This document shows, in pieces, positions 1 through 10,205 of a stretch of 64,000 bases of DNA. The notes under the pieces were generated by a model. It saw only the letters and a list, made by a program, of their open reading frames with translations, made no database searches and was not told where the DNA came from. The stretch comes from Chelativorans sp. Marseille-P2723 (lineage in GTDB: Bacteria; Pseudomonadota; Alphaproteobacteria; Rhizobiales; Rhizobiaceae). Both the position numbers and the translations under genes were made by a program. The first letter of the stretch is position 1; each line of letters opens with the position of its first letter. Where the stretch lies: positions 682,001 to 746,000 of the forward strand of contig NZ_CADDWI010000013.1 of the NCBI RefSeq assembly GCF_902809845.1. The letters run 5' to 3'.

Positions 1-2
1 TG

Positions 3-200
3 CTGTTGGAGAAGCCGGGCCGTGAACCGGGGCAGCTTGTCGGCCGTTCTCCCTGGCTGCAACCGGTAATTGTTGATGCGAATGCCGGAAGAATCGGCGA
101 CATTGTTCCGGTGAAGGTCTTGCGTGCGGGCACAAACAGCCTGTTCGCAGAGCGAAAGGTCATGTCGATAAAGGACAATGCCATGGGGGTGCGCGTTTGA
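3..200 (+). CDS. miaB: MiaB tRNA methylthiotransferase, C-terminal end (partial)
   Basis: This is the 3' end of a gene that begins left of the window. The visible 65 residues include GRSPWLQPV and a basic C-terminus, matching the TRAM RNA-binding domain that ends MiaB. MiaB is the radical-SAM enzyme that methylthiolates isopentenyladenosine at position 37 of some tRNAs; its catalytic cysteines are outside the window. The stop overlaps the TTG start proposed for phoH, which fits the usual rhizobial order miaB-phoH-ybeY-corC. Identification rests on this tail plus gene order. Confidence 0.8.
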   Translation: MLEKPGREPGQLVGRSPWLQPVIVDANAGRIGDIVPVKVLRAGTNSLFAERKVMSIKDNAMGVRV

Positions 201-1231
201 CAGCGGGTACGCAGCGAACCAACCTGCCCGCAGGGGCATCCGATATGGCGCACATCGTGCTCACCTTCGACAACAACAAGTTTGCGGGCGCTCTGTACGG
301 GCCATTTGATGAAAACCTGGCTCGAATCGAGCAGAAGCTTGGAGTCGATATACGCTCCAAAGGCAACCAGATCGCCATCAAGGGCGAGCCGATAGCAGCG
401 GAGCAGGCGCGCCGCACGCTCGACTATCTTTACGGCCTTATTCAGAATGGGGCCGAGCTTTCAGCTTCCGAGGTGGATGGAGCGTTGCGGATCGCGCAAG
501 CTGCGGACGATCAGCTATCGCTGCCCACCTTCGAGGCGAAGGGAAAGCTGGCAGCGGCCCAGATTTCCACGCGAAAGCGGACGGTGCACGCCCGTTCGGC
601 AAACCAGGATGCATATATTCGGGCGCTGGAGCGTTCGGAACTCGTCTTCGGCATTGGCCCCGCGGGAACAGGCAAAACCTTTCTTGCGGTTGCCTACGCC
701 GCAATGCTGCTTGAACGCGGTATGGTGGATCGCATCGTGCTTTCGCGGCCCGCGGTGGAGGCAGGCGAACGGCTGGGCTTCCTGCCCGGCGACATGCGAG
801 AGAAGGTCGATCCCTACTTACGTCCCCTTTACGACGCGCTTTACGAGATGATCCCCGCGGACAAGGTCGAGCGGGCGTTGGCGGCGGATGTCATCGAGAT
901 CGCGCCGCTTGCCTTCATGCGCGGCAGAACGCTGTCCAATGCGGTTGTGATTCTGGATGAGGCGCAGAACACCACGCCCATGCAGATGAAGATGTTTCTT
1001 ACCCGACTTGGCGAGAATGGGCGCATGATCGTGACCGGCGATCCAAGCCAGATCGATCTGCCGCTCAACACGAAGTCGGGCCTGGTAGAGGCGTTGGACA
1101 TCCTGAAGGACGTATCGGGCACCGTCACCGTCCGGTTCAATGAGAAGGATGTGGTCCGCCATCCGCTTGTGGCCGCCATCGTGGAGGCCTATGACCGAGC
1201 GCAGAGTCGCAAGTCCACCGGAGAGAAATGA
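197..1231 (+). CDS. PhoH-like ATPase (PhoL type)
   Basis: A 344-residue PhoH-family P-loop ATPase. Walker A (GPAGTGKT) is at about residues 154-161 and Walker B (VVILDEAQN) near residue 250. The N-terminal 130 residues resemble the nucleic-acid-binding part of the family. PhoH/YbeZ proteins are thought to work with the YbeY RNase in rRNA processing, and ybeY follows with a 4-base overlap, which suggests translational coupling. The start is uncertain: the TTG at 197 overlaps the miaB stop, while an ATG at 245 would give a protein 16 residues shorter. Confidence 0.93.
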   Translation: MTAGTQRTNLPAGASDMAHIVLTFDNNKFAGALYGPFDENLARIEQKLGVDIRSKGNQIAIKGEPIAAEQARRTLDYLYGLIQNGAELSASEVDGALRIAQAADDQLSLPTFEAKGKLAAAQISTRKRTVHARSANQDAYIRALERSELVFGIGPAGTGKTFLAVAYAAMLLERGMVDRIVLSRPAVEAGERLGFLPGDMREKVDPYLRPLYDALYEMIPADKVERALAADVIEIAPLAFMRGRTLSNAVVILDEAQNTTPMQMKMFLTRLGENGRMIVTGDPSQIDLPLNTKSGLVEALDILKDVSGTVTVRFNEKDVVRHPLVAAIVEAYDRAQSRKSTGEK

Positions 1232-1716
1232 CGGCTGGCAGGGTCCCCGCAGGGGGCATTATCGTAGAAAGTGCGGTGGAAGCTTTAGGTTGGCCACCGG
1301 AGGGCAAGCTGCAGCATCTGGCGCAACAGGCAATCCTCGCCGCGATAAAGCGCGTTGGAGCCCCGTCCGCGGAAACAGTCAGCATCGTCTTTACTGACGA
1401 TGCGCAGATGGAGGACTTGAATGCGCGTTTCCGTGGGAAGAACAAGCCCACCAACGTGCTCTCCTTTCCCGCAGCCGACATGCCGGTGAGCGGTGAGCCA
1501 CGCCATCTGGGTGACATCGTGTTGGCCTATGAGACGGTGGCAAGTGAGGCGGAAGCAGATCAAAAGCCATTTGACCACCATCTCACACATCTTCTGGTAC
1601 ACGGTTTTCTGCATCTTTTGGGATATGACCACGAAACGCCGGAAGATGCAGAGGAAATGGAAAATCTTGAAAGGGAAATTCTAGAGAGCCTTGCCATCGG
1701 CGACCCTTATGCCTAA
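1228..1716 (+). CDS. ybeY: YbeY endoribonuclease, rRNA maturation factor
   Basis: A 162-residue protein with the UPF0054 zinc site HGFLHLLGYDH; the three metal-binding histidines are at residues 125, 129 and 135. YbeY is a single-strand-specific RNase needed for 16S rRNA 3'-end maturation and late 30S quality control, and it is an important fitness gene in rhizobia. It overlaps the PhoH-like gene by 4 bases. Length is normal for the family. Confidence 0.96.
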   Translation: MTAGRVPAGGIIVESAVEALGWPPEGKLQHLAQQAILAAIKRVGAPSAETVSIVFTDDAQMEDLNARFRGKNKPTNVLSFPAADMPVSGEPRHLGDIVLAYETVASEAEADQKPFDHHLTHLLVHGFLHLLGYDHETPEDAEEMENLEREILESLAIGDPYA

Positions 1717-1740
1717 CTTGAAGGCTTCTAAGACTGTAAG

Positions 1741-2796
1741 ATGATGACAGACATTACCATGATCGCCTCCGGCAATGCGCCGGACAGCGAGGCTGAAGCC
1801 CCCGCGGAGGGGGAAGAAGGCTCGAGTCAACCTGAACCTAGTCCCGAGCGCCGACAATCTCTGATCAACCGGCTCGCTGGTTTCCTGCGGTTCCGTAACG
1901 GGTCTTCCCTGCGTGAAGATCTGGCTGATGCGCTCTCCGAGCATGCGCCCGATGCGGCCTCGTTTTCGCCCAGCGAGCGGGCGATGCTCAACAACATCCT
2001 ACGGTTGCGCGAACTGCGCGTCGAGGACGTGATGGTGCCTCGCGCCGATATCGAGGCCGTGGAACTCAACACGACGCTGGGCGAGCTCCTGAATATCTTC
2101 GAGCGCGGCGCGCACTCGCGCATGCCCGTCTATGTGGAAACGCTGGATGATCCGCGCGGAATGGTGCACATCCGCGACGTCGTTGCACATCTGGTGCGCG
2201 CGTCGCGGCAAGAGAATGGCCGTAGGCGGAAGGCGCCGGCGATCGACACGCCGCTGTCTCTCGCGAATGTGGACCTTTCCCGTCCCATAAGCGATATCAA
2301 CATTGTCCGGCCGTTGCTCTTTGTCCCTCCATCGATGCTTGCTACCGACCTGCTGTCGCGCATGCAGGCCGAACGCATCCAGATGGCTCTTGTGATCGAC
2401 GAGTATGGCGGAACGGACGGGCTGGTTTCCATCGAAGACATCATCGAGATGGTCATCGGCGATATCGAAGATGAGCATGACGAGGACGAGCCGCTTATCG
2501 AAAAAGCGGGTGAAGGCATTTTCCTGGTCGATGGCCGGGCCGAGATCGAGGAGGTGGCTAATGCCATCGGCAACGGTTTCCGCGCAGATGAGCACACCGA
2601 GGAAGTCGACACGATCGGCGGTATGATCTTCAATACGCTCGGCCGCGTGCCAGCGCGGGGTGAAGTGGTGCAGGCCATTCCCGGTTTTGAATTTCACGTG
2701 CTGGATGCCGATCCCAGGCGGATCAAGCGCGTGCGCATCGTTCAGGGGCGCACCGCCGACCGGCGCCGGCGTATTTTAAAGCCGCCGGAAATCTAG
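1741..2796 (+). CDS. corC: CorC/HlyC-type CBS-domain protein
   Basis: A 351-residue soluble member of the hemolysin C/CorC family. A CBS pair spans about residues 95-240, containing VMVPRADIEAV and a second repeat ending in IDEYGGTDGLV. The C-terminal CorC/HlyC transporter-associated domain follows at about 255-345. It lacks the membrane-spanning DUF21 domain of the longer relatives, as CorC does. CorC is linked to magnesium/cobalt efflux, but the exact role in alphaproteobacteria is unsettled. It lies 24 bp after ybeY. In many rhizobia lnt follows here; in this window it does not. Confidence 0.88.
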   Translation: MMTDITMIASGNAPDSEAEAPAEGEEGSSQPEPSPERRQSLINRLAGFLRFRNGSSLREDLADALSEHAPDAASFSPSERAMLNNILRLRELRVEDVMVPRADIEAVELNTTLGELLNIFERGAHSRMPVYVETLDDPRGMVHIRDVVAHLVRASRQENGRRRKAPAIDTPLSLANVDLSRPISDINIVRPLLFVPPSMLATDLLSRMQAERIQMALVIDEYGGTDGLVSIEDIIEMVIGDIEDEHDEDEPLIEKAGEGIFLVDGRAEIEEVANAIGNGFRADEHTEEVDTIGGMIFNTLGRVPARGEVVQAIPGFEFHVLDADPRRIKRVRIVQGRTADRRRRILKPPEI

Positions 2797-2914
2797 CCGT
2801 CCGTCTGTTTCTCCTTTGCAGGCCGCCATGCACGCGTTCACCATGCGGGTCATCTGCCATTGACCTGGCCCGGCGGTGCGGCGCACAGTTGCGCCCGTAC
2901 GAGGAGAAAGCATC

Positions 2915-3904
2915 ATGAGCGAGCAATTCGAGGCTATTCTCATCACTCGCGATGAGAAGAAGAACCAAGCTGTTGCCCATGTGGAACTGACCGAAGATGA
3001 GCTGATGCCGGGTGACGTCACGGTTGCTGTCGCGGCGTCCACCGTGAATTACAAGGACGGCCTTGCAATTACCGGCAAGTCACCCGTTGTGCGCCGCTTT
3101 CCCATGATCCCCGGTATCGATTTCGCAGGCACGGTCACTCGTTCCAGCCACCCGGAATGGAAGGAAGGCGACGAGGTCATTCTCAACGGCTGGGGGGTGG
3201 GCGAGACGCACTATGGCGGCTTTGCCGGTCGCGCTCGCGTGAGCGGAGATTGGCTGCTGCCTCTGCCCGACGGGATGAGCATGCGTGAAGCCATGGCCGT
3301 AGGAACTGCCGGCTATACCGCCATGCTGGCGGTAATGGCGCTTGAGCGCCATGGTGTGTTGCCTGACCTGGGGCCGGTAATCGTTACCGGAGCCACAGGC
3401 GGCGTCGGCTCTGTGGCCATCGCTCTTCTTGCCGCGCTCGGCTACGAGGTGACTGCATCCACGGGACGCATTTCCGAGGAAGCCTACCTGCGGGAACTCG
3501 GTGCAAAGGAGATCGTTGCGCGCGAGGCGCTTTCAGGGCCGTCCCGCCCGCTCGGCAAGGAGCTGTGGGCCGGCGGCATCGATGCCGTGGGAAGCCACAC
3601 GCTCGCAAATGTGCTTTCCATGACCTGCTATGGCGGTGCTGTTGCCGCATGCGGCCTTGCCCAAGGCATGGATCTGCCCGCCACGGTGGCTCCCTTTATT
3701 CTGAGAGGCGTCTCGCTGCTGGGCATTGATTCGGTAATGGCGCCAAAACCCCTGAGGATGGAGGCATGGAGCCGTCTTGCCTCCTTGCTCGATCCTGCCA
3801 AGCTCATGGCCATTTCCCAGACGGTCGGCTTGAAGGACGTCCTGAGCGCAGCGGACGACATTGTAGGCGGACGTGTGCGAGGCCGGCTGATCGTCGACTT
3901 GTAA
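2915..3904 (+). CDS. acuI: Zinc-independent MDR oxidoreductase, AcuI/YhdH type (acrylyl-CoA reductase-like)
   Basis: A 329-residue quinone-oxidoreductase-like protein. It opens with the alcohol-dehydrogenase GroES-like fold ([21 protein letters not shown]) and continues with a Rossmann domain carrying the NADPH motif [11 protein letters not shown]. Lack of zinc-binding cysteines and the YhdH-type signatures point to the AcuI branch, which reduces acrylyl-CoA to propionyl-CoA with NADPH. The ATG at 2915 is chosen because a GAGGAG ribosome-binding site precedes it; a longer reading from 2876 adds 13 poorly supported residues. Substrate is inferred from the family only. Confidence 0.82.
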   Translation: MSEQFEAILITRDEKKNQAVAHVELTEDELMPGDVTVAVAASTVNYKDGLAITGKSPVVRRFPMIPGIDFAGTVTRSSHPEWKEGDEVILNGWGVGETHYGGFAGRARVSGDWLLPLPDGMSMREAMAVGTAGYTAMLAVMALERHGVLPDLGPVIVTGATGGVGSVAIALLAALGYEVTASTGRISEEAYLRELGAKEIVAREALSGPSRPLGKELWAGGIDAVGSHTLANVLSMTCYGGAVAACGLAQGMDLPATVAPFILRGVSLLGIDSVMAPKPLRMEAWSRLASLLDPAKLMAISQTVGLKDVLSAADDIVGGRVRGRLIVDL

Positions 3905-3948
3905 AGAAATGGTTGTTGCTTGGCTTAGAATTCGAGCGAAACTCCAAA

Positions 3949-6255
3949 ATGAACGGTAAGCCTCGGCGTTCTATCCTACAACGGATGAAGAACACCGGTG
4001 GAAATCTCAAGGATTTGCCGCGGGACGACGCGGCGGTACGGGGGAGCGAAAATGCGCTTGCCGACGGGCATCCGCGTCCGTTGGATCCCCGTCCTTCACA
4101 GGACCTCAGGCTTCTTTGGTTTGGCATCCTGTCACTGCTGCTTGCCGCCGCCGGCTTGCTTGCAAACGTCCCGCCCTTCTTTGCCGTGCTCGTCTTGCTT
4201 CTCGGGTTTTCGGCGGTCGCGGCCGGCTTCCTGGCCCAGTCGGATGACTTTCCTCATCCGATGCCTGCGAACGAACCGTCGACGAGCGAGGAAACAGAAA
4301 AGCTCGCCGACCGGATGTGGGAAATGCAAGAGAGCGAGCAGCGTTTCTACGACCTGCTCGACGGCCTCGGCGATCTGGTGGTGCACCGCGACGGAAATGG
4401 CAGAATTCTTTATGCAAACCGCGTTCTCAGCGAGCTTATGGGAAGCGACGAGCGGGAGCTTCTCGGCAAATCGCTTTCCGAGTTGGGGATAGACGTTACC
4501 TTTGTGCCTGACGCCGTCTTTGCCGATGAAGAGAGGCTTAACTCGACCGATGTTGCCATCCTCGGCAAGGACGGGCTCCGCTGGTTTGCCTGGACAGAGC
4601 TTTCCATGCGGGAACGTGAAAGCGGGACCGTTTCCCATTGGGCGATTGCGCGCGACATTACTGAACGCAAGCAAGCTGAAACAGCGCTGATTACCGCCCG
4701 CGAGCGTGCCGAGCAGGCGAGCCTTGCCAAGTCTCGTTTTCTCGCGACTGTTAGTCATGAAATCCGCACGCCCATGAACGGCATTATGGGAATGGCGCGG
4801 CTCCTTGCCGACACAAAGCTTTCGGCTGAGCAACGCACCTATGTCAACGCGGTTTCCACATCAGCGAGTGCGTTGCTAGCGCTGATCGATGACCTGCTCG
4901 ATTATTCCAAGATTGAGGCGGGGCGGCTGCAACTGGAACCGCAGCGGGTGGCAGTGCGCGATCTGGTCGAAGACGTGATCGAACTGATGGCCGCACGGGC
5001 CTTCACGAAGAATATTGGCCTGGGCTGTCATATCGATCCGGCAGTGCCGGAAGCCGTAAGTGCCGATCCGGTGCGGCTAAGGCAAATCCTTCTCAACCTG
5101 CTCGGCAATGCGATCAAGTTCACCGAAAATGGCGGCGTGCTGCTGACGGTGAAGGCCTCCGAACAAGCGCTTGAGCCCAAGCTTGTCTTCGCGGTCAGCG
5201 ACACCGGTCCCGGAATAGAACAGAATACGATGACGCGCATCTTCCAGGAGTTCGAGCAGGGCGATACCGGTCCCACGCGACAGCACGACGGCGCGGGCCT
5301 CGGCCTTGCCATCACTCGGCGCCTGGTCGATGCAATGGACGGGAAGATAACGGTTGAAAGCGCGCCCGGCGAAGGGGCTACCTTCACCGTGGTTCTGCCC
5401 ATTGTCGAGGCGGAGGAAGCGCCTGCGGAAAGCGCGCAGGTCCTTAATGGTTTGAGCGTTCTCGTTCTGACGCCGCACCTGGGAGAGGGCGAGGCGCTGG
5501 TCATGACCGTGAAAGCTCATGGCGGGCGTGCGCGGCATGTTTCCAGCGAAAAGGCAGCCGTCTCGCTGGTGCGTCGGCGCAAATCCGGTTTTGACGCTGT
5601 GGTGATCGATGCTTCTTTGGAGGACGAGGAAGGCAGCCTGCTTTTCCGCCTGAAACAGCAAGGCCTCAGGTCCGCCCAATTCTTTACCCTTATCGCCCCT
5701 AATGATCGTAGCCGGCTTTCGAACTTGCGTGGGAATGGCTATCCTGTTTTCCTTGCCCGCCCAGTGCGAGGGCGCACATTCCTGCGTTTGCTTCTCAATC
5801 GCCGACCCCCGGTCGCGTCAGGCGCAGAGATGAAGGCGGAACCAGCATCCGTTACAAAGCGGGCAAAAAGCGGCGGGCTACGGGTGCTGGTTGCCGAAGA
5901 CAACGAGATCAATGCGATGTTGGCGCGCGCCGCACTTACGCGGGCGGGGCACAAGGTGAGCGTGGTCGCCGACGGGCGCGCAGCAGTTGAGAAACTCGTG
6001 GATGCCGGCCGCGCATACGACATCGTTTTGATGGACCTGCACATGCCTGTAATGGATGGCTTGGAGGCTCTCTCCAGCGTCCGCCGCTTCGAAGAGGGGG
6101 CGGGATTGCCGGCCATCCCCATCCTCGTACTTTCCGCCGACGGACAGGAATCCACCCGCCAGCGAGCGCTTGCACTCGGAGCCAGCGGATTTGTCACCAA
6201 GCCGCTCGATCCGGACCGGCTGCTCTCTGCCCTGGAGATGCACGCCCAATCATAA
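3949..6255 (+). CDS. Membrane hybrid sensor histidine kinase (PAS-HisKA-HATPase-REC)
   Basis: About 768 residues from the ATG at 3949. Order: two adjacent hydrophobic helices (about 54-95), a PAS domain (about 125-240), a HisKA dimerisation helix with SHEIRTPMNG (phospho-acceptor His270), an HATPase with DTGPGIE and GAGLGLAI boxes (about 370-485), a degenerate receiver-like segment (about 498-640), and an intact receiver domain with VLMDLHMPVMDG (phospho-acceptor Asp696). The periplasmic loop is nearly absent, so the signal is probably sensed by the cytoplasmic PAS domain or within the membrane. The next gene is podJ. A role in polarity or cell-cycle signalling is an inference from that neighbourhood only. 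Confidence 0.88.
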   Translation: MNGKPRRSILQRMKNTGGNLKDLPRDDAAVRGSENALADGHPRPLDPRPSQDLRLLWFGILSLLLAAAGLLANVPPFFAVLVLLLGFSAVAAGFLAQSDDFPHPMPANEPSTSEETEKLADRMWEMQESEQRFYDLLDGLGDLVVHRDGNGRILYANRVLSELMGSDERELLGKSLSELGIDVTFVPDAVFADEERLNSTDVAILGKDGLRWFAWTELSMRERESGTVSHWAIARDITERKQAETALITARERAEQASLAKSRFLATVSHEIRTPMNGIMGMARLLADTKLSAEQRTYVNAVSTSASALLALIDDLLDYSKIEAGRLQLEPQRVAVRDLVEDVIELMAARAFTKNIGLGCHIDPAVPEAVSADPVRLRQILLNLLGNAIKFTENGGVLLTVKASEQALEPKLVFAVSDTGPGIEQNTMTRIFQEFEQGDTGPTRQHDGAGLGLAITRRLVDAMDGKITVESAPGEGATFTVVLPIVEAEEAPAESAQVLNGLSVLVLTPHLGEGEALVMTVKAHGGRARHVSSEKAAVSLVRRRKSGFDAVVIDASLEDEEGSLLFRLKQQGLRSAQFFTLIAPNDRSRLSNLRGNGYPVFLARPVRGRTFLRLLLNRRPPVASGAEMKAEPASVTKRAKSGGLRVLVAEDNEINAMLARAALTRAGHKVSVVADGRAAVEKLVDAGRAYDIVLMDLHMPVMDGLEALSSVRRFEEGAGLPAIPILVLSADGQESTRQRALALGASGFVTKPLDPDRLLSALEMHAQS

Positions 6256-6583
6256 CGAAATTCCTGCCAATGAGACCATAGACCAGAAGCTGCTTCCTAT
6301 CCCGCAGCGGAAAGCGGATCTTGCGTTCACTCGCCGCTTGGCAACCACGCCCAAACGCATAAGCATTTCGGCAAGAATGCTTAACCGGTTATTTACCATG
6401 ATCGGTGAAAAGTCGTGCATCGGCTTCCGGCAGCCCATGCCGCTTGTATGGGCACGGGCATCCGGTCGAGAGGGGGAATAATCTCGGGGAACTGCTGCGA
6501 TCCGATCGCCGCACTCCGCATGTTCCCGCCCATCACGGTATATCAGCGGCGGCCTGGTTCGCCGCAGGGATGCGGGCAGCGCA
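6256..6583. other. Intergenic region upstream of podJ
   Basis: This is a 328-bp gap with no convincing reading frame. It contains a near-match to the CtrA operator (TTAA-N7-TTTA at 6381-6395) and is the likely podJ promoter region. Nothing else is recognised. Confidence 0.5.
6381..6395 (+). promoter_or_regulatory. Possible CtrA-type site upstream of podJ
   Basis: The sequence reads TTAA, seven bases, then TTTA, one mismatch from the alphaproteobacterial CtrA consensus TTAA-N7-TTAA, about 190 bp upstream of the podJ start. Polarity genes are under cell-cycle control in Caulobacter, so a CtrA site is plausible. The motif is short and a chance match cannot be excluded. Confidence 0.25.
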
Positions 6584-9500
6584 ATGAACAGTAAGCGGTC
6601 GTACCTGGAAAAGCTGAATGCGGGCAGGCAACGAAGGTCCGGCTCAGCACTCGACGAAATAGCGCGCACGCTGGATGAGCTAGAAAGCCGCCTCAACCGC
6701 GGATCCGAAATGCCAAGGCAAGGCGAGCAAGATGACGTTACGCGGCGTCTTGAACGGCTTGCCGAAAAGGCGGGTGCCCGCCATCCCGGTGTACGTGAAG
6801 CAGTGCCACGCGCGGCGTTCGAGCGCATCGTCCGCGATGTTGAGCAATCGTGGCGGCAGGACGACCACCTCGCCACGCTTGGGCAAATCACGGGCGAACT
6901 CAAGGCGTTGCGCGAAAACATGCAAGGTCTCATGGGGCATGCGCCGCGGCGGCAGGATGATGCTCGGCATGTCGAACGGCCGGTCGTTGACGCACCCGCA
7001 CCGCTTCATACGGATACTGAAAGCCTTAGCCGGGAGTTCGAACGGCTCTCCGAAGCCATCACGCAACTTGCTGAGCGTCGTGACGACAGGGGCACGAAAC
7101 TGCTCCGGCTGGAGATAGAGCAGATCAAGTCCGCCCTTGCAGAGCTTGCGCGCGAGGAATCGGTGCAAGCGCTGGATAAGCGTTGGAATACTCTGGAAGG
7201 TCAATTCTCCGACCTTCGGCAGTGTGCCGATCCTGCGGTCGAAAGACTTTCGGCGCGGCTGGAAGAAATCAGCGCGGCTGTTAACAACCTGCCTGAATCG
7301 CTCTCGCTTCGGTCGCTGGAAGAGCGTGTGCGGGTGCTTACTGCAGCCTTGGACCAGTTTATCGGGCAGAACAGCCAGCCGGATCTTTATGCCATGGTTG
7401 AAGAGCGGCTCGATGAAATTTCGCGAGCGATCACAGCCTCCGCGGCGGTCGCTCATGTGCCTGGTTTCGATGCTTCCGCCTTGGGCCGCATCGAGGCGCG
7501 CATCACTTCGCTCGCCAGCCAAATTGACGAAGTGATACAGGACCGCCCGAACGGCATAGTGATCGAAAGGCTGAATGCACTGTCCGATCGAGTAGACGAC
7601 ATTGCTCTGCGGGTAGAACTGCCGGAGCACGTAGTGGAGCGGCTGGCCTCCCATATCGGCCGGATCTCGGAAAAGCTCGACACCCTTCCTCCTCAAGAGA
7701 AGAACGATGGATTCGCCCGCGATCTTGAAGACAGGTTTGACCATCTTTCCGCGCTTCTGAAGCAGCGGCAGGAAGACGCGATCCGGCAGGGACAAAGCTT
7801 CTTCAGCGCGCTTGAAGAGCGGCTGGAGGATGTTGCCGCTCGCCTGCATGGTTCGGCTCCCGGCGGAGGGGGTGTCGATCCTGAGGTCATCCGAAGCCTG
7901 GAAGCTCAGGTTGCATCTCTGGCGTCGCATCTTGCCAAGCCTGGTCAGGACCCGGCTGATTTTGACGCGCTGGCGGCTAGGCTCGACAATATCGAACGGG
8001 TGATCGCTGAAAGCCGCGCGGCAATTCTCGACGCCGCGCGCCATGCGGCCGAGGAAGCCGTCGAGAAAATTGGCAGTGTGGAGGAGATGCAGCCTGCATC
8101 GCTTCGCCAGGAACTGGAAAAGCTCCATAACCTCACGCGCAAGGAAGGGGACCGGAACAGCAAGACTTTCGAGGCCATTCACGACACGCTGCTGAAGATC
8201 GTGGAGCGGCTTGGCACCCTGGAAGCTCGCCGCCAGGCAGAAACGATCCCCGGATCGAGCGAGGTCGAGGAGGATTGGGTGATTTCTCATGGCGAAGTGG
8301 GCGAAGCGGAGCTTCAACCGAAGCTTGCGCCAACGGATGCTATAGTGGCCGCTGCGGAAGGCACCTTGCGGGATAGTGCCGCCAAGCAAGAAAGGCAGGA
8401 ACTGAAAAGGGGGCTGCTGAGCGGGTTTTCCCGTAGGTTTTCCTCCCCCCGTACCCGTACAGCCAGGAGTAATCGCGAGGAGCCAGCTTTTTCCTTCACA
8501 AGGGACAAGGTTGAGTCTGCATTCGTTCCTGTGCATGCCAACGAGCCGCTGGAGCCAGGCTCCGGCACGCCCGATCTGACTGCCATTATTCGCCGTGTGC
8601 GTGACGAACACGCGCGGCGGCAGAAAGAACAGTCAGATACACCAAAAGCCGACTTCATTGCGGCGGCGCGCCGCGCCGCTCAGGCTGCTGCCACCGAAGC
8701 CAACGCACCCGATGGTCGCAGCAGCCAACACATGCATCAGGACGGCGATGGCCGATCGGGCAAGATCTTTAAACGACATCGCAAAACAGCCATGATGACC
8801 ATCGGAGCTGCCATCCTCGTTGCAGGCAGCGCGCATCTGGCCTTGACCTTCTGGAATCCGCAGGACATGCCCACACCCCTTCCCCAATCGGCAGAAGCCG
8901 AGGGGGTGGAAGAGAACAGGCCCGATGCCGAAGCCACCTCGCGCCAGCCAGCGCCTTCCAATTCGGTGCGCGCCGTCGCCGAGCCGTCTCGTCAAGATGC
9001 GGCGGCCCCTGCGGCGGACGGGCAGGAGCGCGACCCTGCTTCCGTCGAAGAATCTCTTGCCGAGAACGATGTCGGAAGCGCGCAGATTACGGCACCTGCA
9101 AAGCTTGTCACTTCGTCGTTGCCGTCTGCCGGCACGCAGGTGGCCGCCTCAGAGCCGCTGCATGTCGAGACGCCGGACATCCCAGCCGGGATCGGCCCGG
9201 AAGCACTTCGGCAGGCCGCGGAGCAGGGCGATCCCGCGGCTTTCTTCGAAATCGCCGATCGCTATGCTGAAGGCCATGGGGTTACTGCGGATCTTGTGGA
9301 AGCGGCAAGGTGGTACGAGTTGGCTGCCGGGCAAGGGCTTGCGCCCGCGCAATACCGTATCGGCAATCTTTTCGAGAAGGGCATCGGCGTTGAACGCGAT
9401 CTTGTGAAAGCCAAGATGTGGTATCAGCTGGCCGCTGAACAGGGGAACGCCAGTGCGATGCACAATCTGGGCGTTCTTTTCGCCGTGGGAGCAGATGAGC

Positions 9501-10036
9501 CTGCCGACAACGAGCAGGCCGCCCGCTGGTTCAGGAAGGCCGCGGAAATGGGCGTACCGGATAGCCAGTTTAATCTCGGAATTCTCGCGGCCAAGGGCGT
9601 CGGCGTGCCGCGTGATCTGGTGGATGCATACAAATGGTTCGATATCGTCGCGCGTTCGGGGGATGCCGATGCGGCGGCGAAGCGGGATGAGATCGCCGAT
9701 GCGATGACACCAGCCGAAATTGCCGAGGCTCAGAAAGAAGCCCTCCAATGGAAACCCCATCCGCTCGATACAGAGGTGAATGTCGTCGAGGTACCCCCGC
9801 AGTGGAGAACGAGCGGCGAGACGACCGCCAGCATCGATCCCCAGAAGGCCGTCGCGAATATCCAGACGATCCTGAACGCGGTTGGTTTCGACGCCGGCCC
9901 TGCTGATGGGGTGCTGGGCGATAAGACACGGGCTGCAATCCGTGCCTTCCAGAAACAGCACGGAATGGCCGAAACCGGTATGGTCGATGACGAGCTGGTG
10001 CATGCTCTTTTGAATATGAACAAGAGCACGCATTAA
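6584..10036 (+). CDS. podJ: PodJ-like cell-pole organising protein
   Basis: A 1150-residue bitopic protein. The first ~730 residues are charged and coiled-coil-rich, with repeated ERL...L patterns. One membrane helix follows at about 735-755 (MTIGAAILVAG). The periplasmic part has a Pro/Glu-rich linker, about four Sel1 repeats (about 876-1033, with AARWYELAA and AKMWYQLAA signatures) and a C-terminal peptidoglycan-binding domain (about 1086-1146, with DGVLGDKTRAAIRAFQ). This is the architecture of Caulobacter and Agrobacterium PodJ, which marks the new pole and recruits signalling kinases such as PleC. A hybrid histidine kinase lies immediately upstream. Confidence 0.85.
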   Translation: MNSKRSYLEKLNAGRQRRSGSALDEIARTLDELESRLNRGSEMPRQGEQDDVTRRLERLAEKAGARHPGVREAVPRAAFERIVRDVEQSWRQDDHLATLGQITGELKALRENMQGLMGHAPRRQDDARHVERPVVDAPAPLHTDTESLSREFERLSEAITQLAERRDDRGTKLLRLEIEQIKSALAELAREESVQALDKRWNTLEGQFSDLRQCADPAVERLSARLEEISAAVNNLPESLSLRSLEERVRVLTAALDQFIGQNSQPDLYAMVEERLDEISRAITASAAVAHVPGFDASALGRIEARITSLASQIDEVIQDRPNGIVIERLNALSDRVDDIALRVELPEHVVERLASHIGRISEKLDTLPPQEKNDGFARDLEDRFDHLSALLKQRQEDAIRQGQSFFSALEERLEDVAARLHGSAPGGGGVDPEVIRSLEAQVASLASHLAKPGQDPADFDALAARLDNIERVIAESRAAILDAARHAAEEAVEKIGSVEEMQPASLRQELEKLHNLTRKEGDRNSKTFEAIHDTLLKIVERLGTLEARRQAETIPGSSEVEEDWVISHGEVGEAELQPKLAPTDAIVAAAEGTLRDSAAKQERQELKRGLLSGFSRRFSSPRTRTARSNREEPAFSFTRDKVESAFVPVHANEPLEPGSGTPDLTAIIRRVRDEHARRQKEQSDTPKADFIAAARRAAQAAATEANAPDGRSSQHMHQDGDGRSGKIFKRHRKTAMMTIGAAILVAGSAHLALTFWNPQDMPTPLPQSAEAEGVEENRPDAEATSRQPAPSNSVRAVAEPSRQDAAAPAADGQERDPASVEESLAENDVGSAQITAPAKLVTSSLPSAGTQVAASEPLHVETPDIPAGIGPEALRQAAEQGDPAAFFEIADRYAEGHGVTADLVEAARWYELAAGQGLAPAQYRIGNLFEKGIGVERDLVKAKMWYQLAAEQGNASAMHNLGVLFAVGADEPADNEQAARWFRKAAEMGVPDSQFNLGILAAKGVGVPRDLVDAYKWFDIVARSGDADAAAKRDEIADAMTPAEIAEAQKEALQWKPHPLDTEVNVVEVPPQWRTSGETTASIDPQKAVANIQTILNAVGFDAGPADGVLGDKTRAAIRAFQKQHGMAETGMVDDELVHALLNMNKSTH

Positions 10037-10205
10037 CCGGCCTTTCCATGGCTTGACCGTCACGAGGCTAAATTCTGCGCCTTTTCAAGGTTTTCCCGGC
10101 CAGGGTGTTTGACATCGCCTTATTGTCGGCGCAAGAACGAAGAAATTTCATCATGCATCCCGCCGCTTTCTGCGTGCGGTGCAGCAGCTGGATTCGGTGT
10201 CACGG

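Noticed and set aside
6680-8611. A 643-residue open frame on the minus strand opposite podJ.
   Set aside because: It is entirely inside podJ, has no family motif, and long antisense frames are expected opposite high-GC coiled-coil genes.
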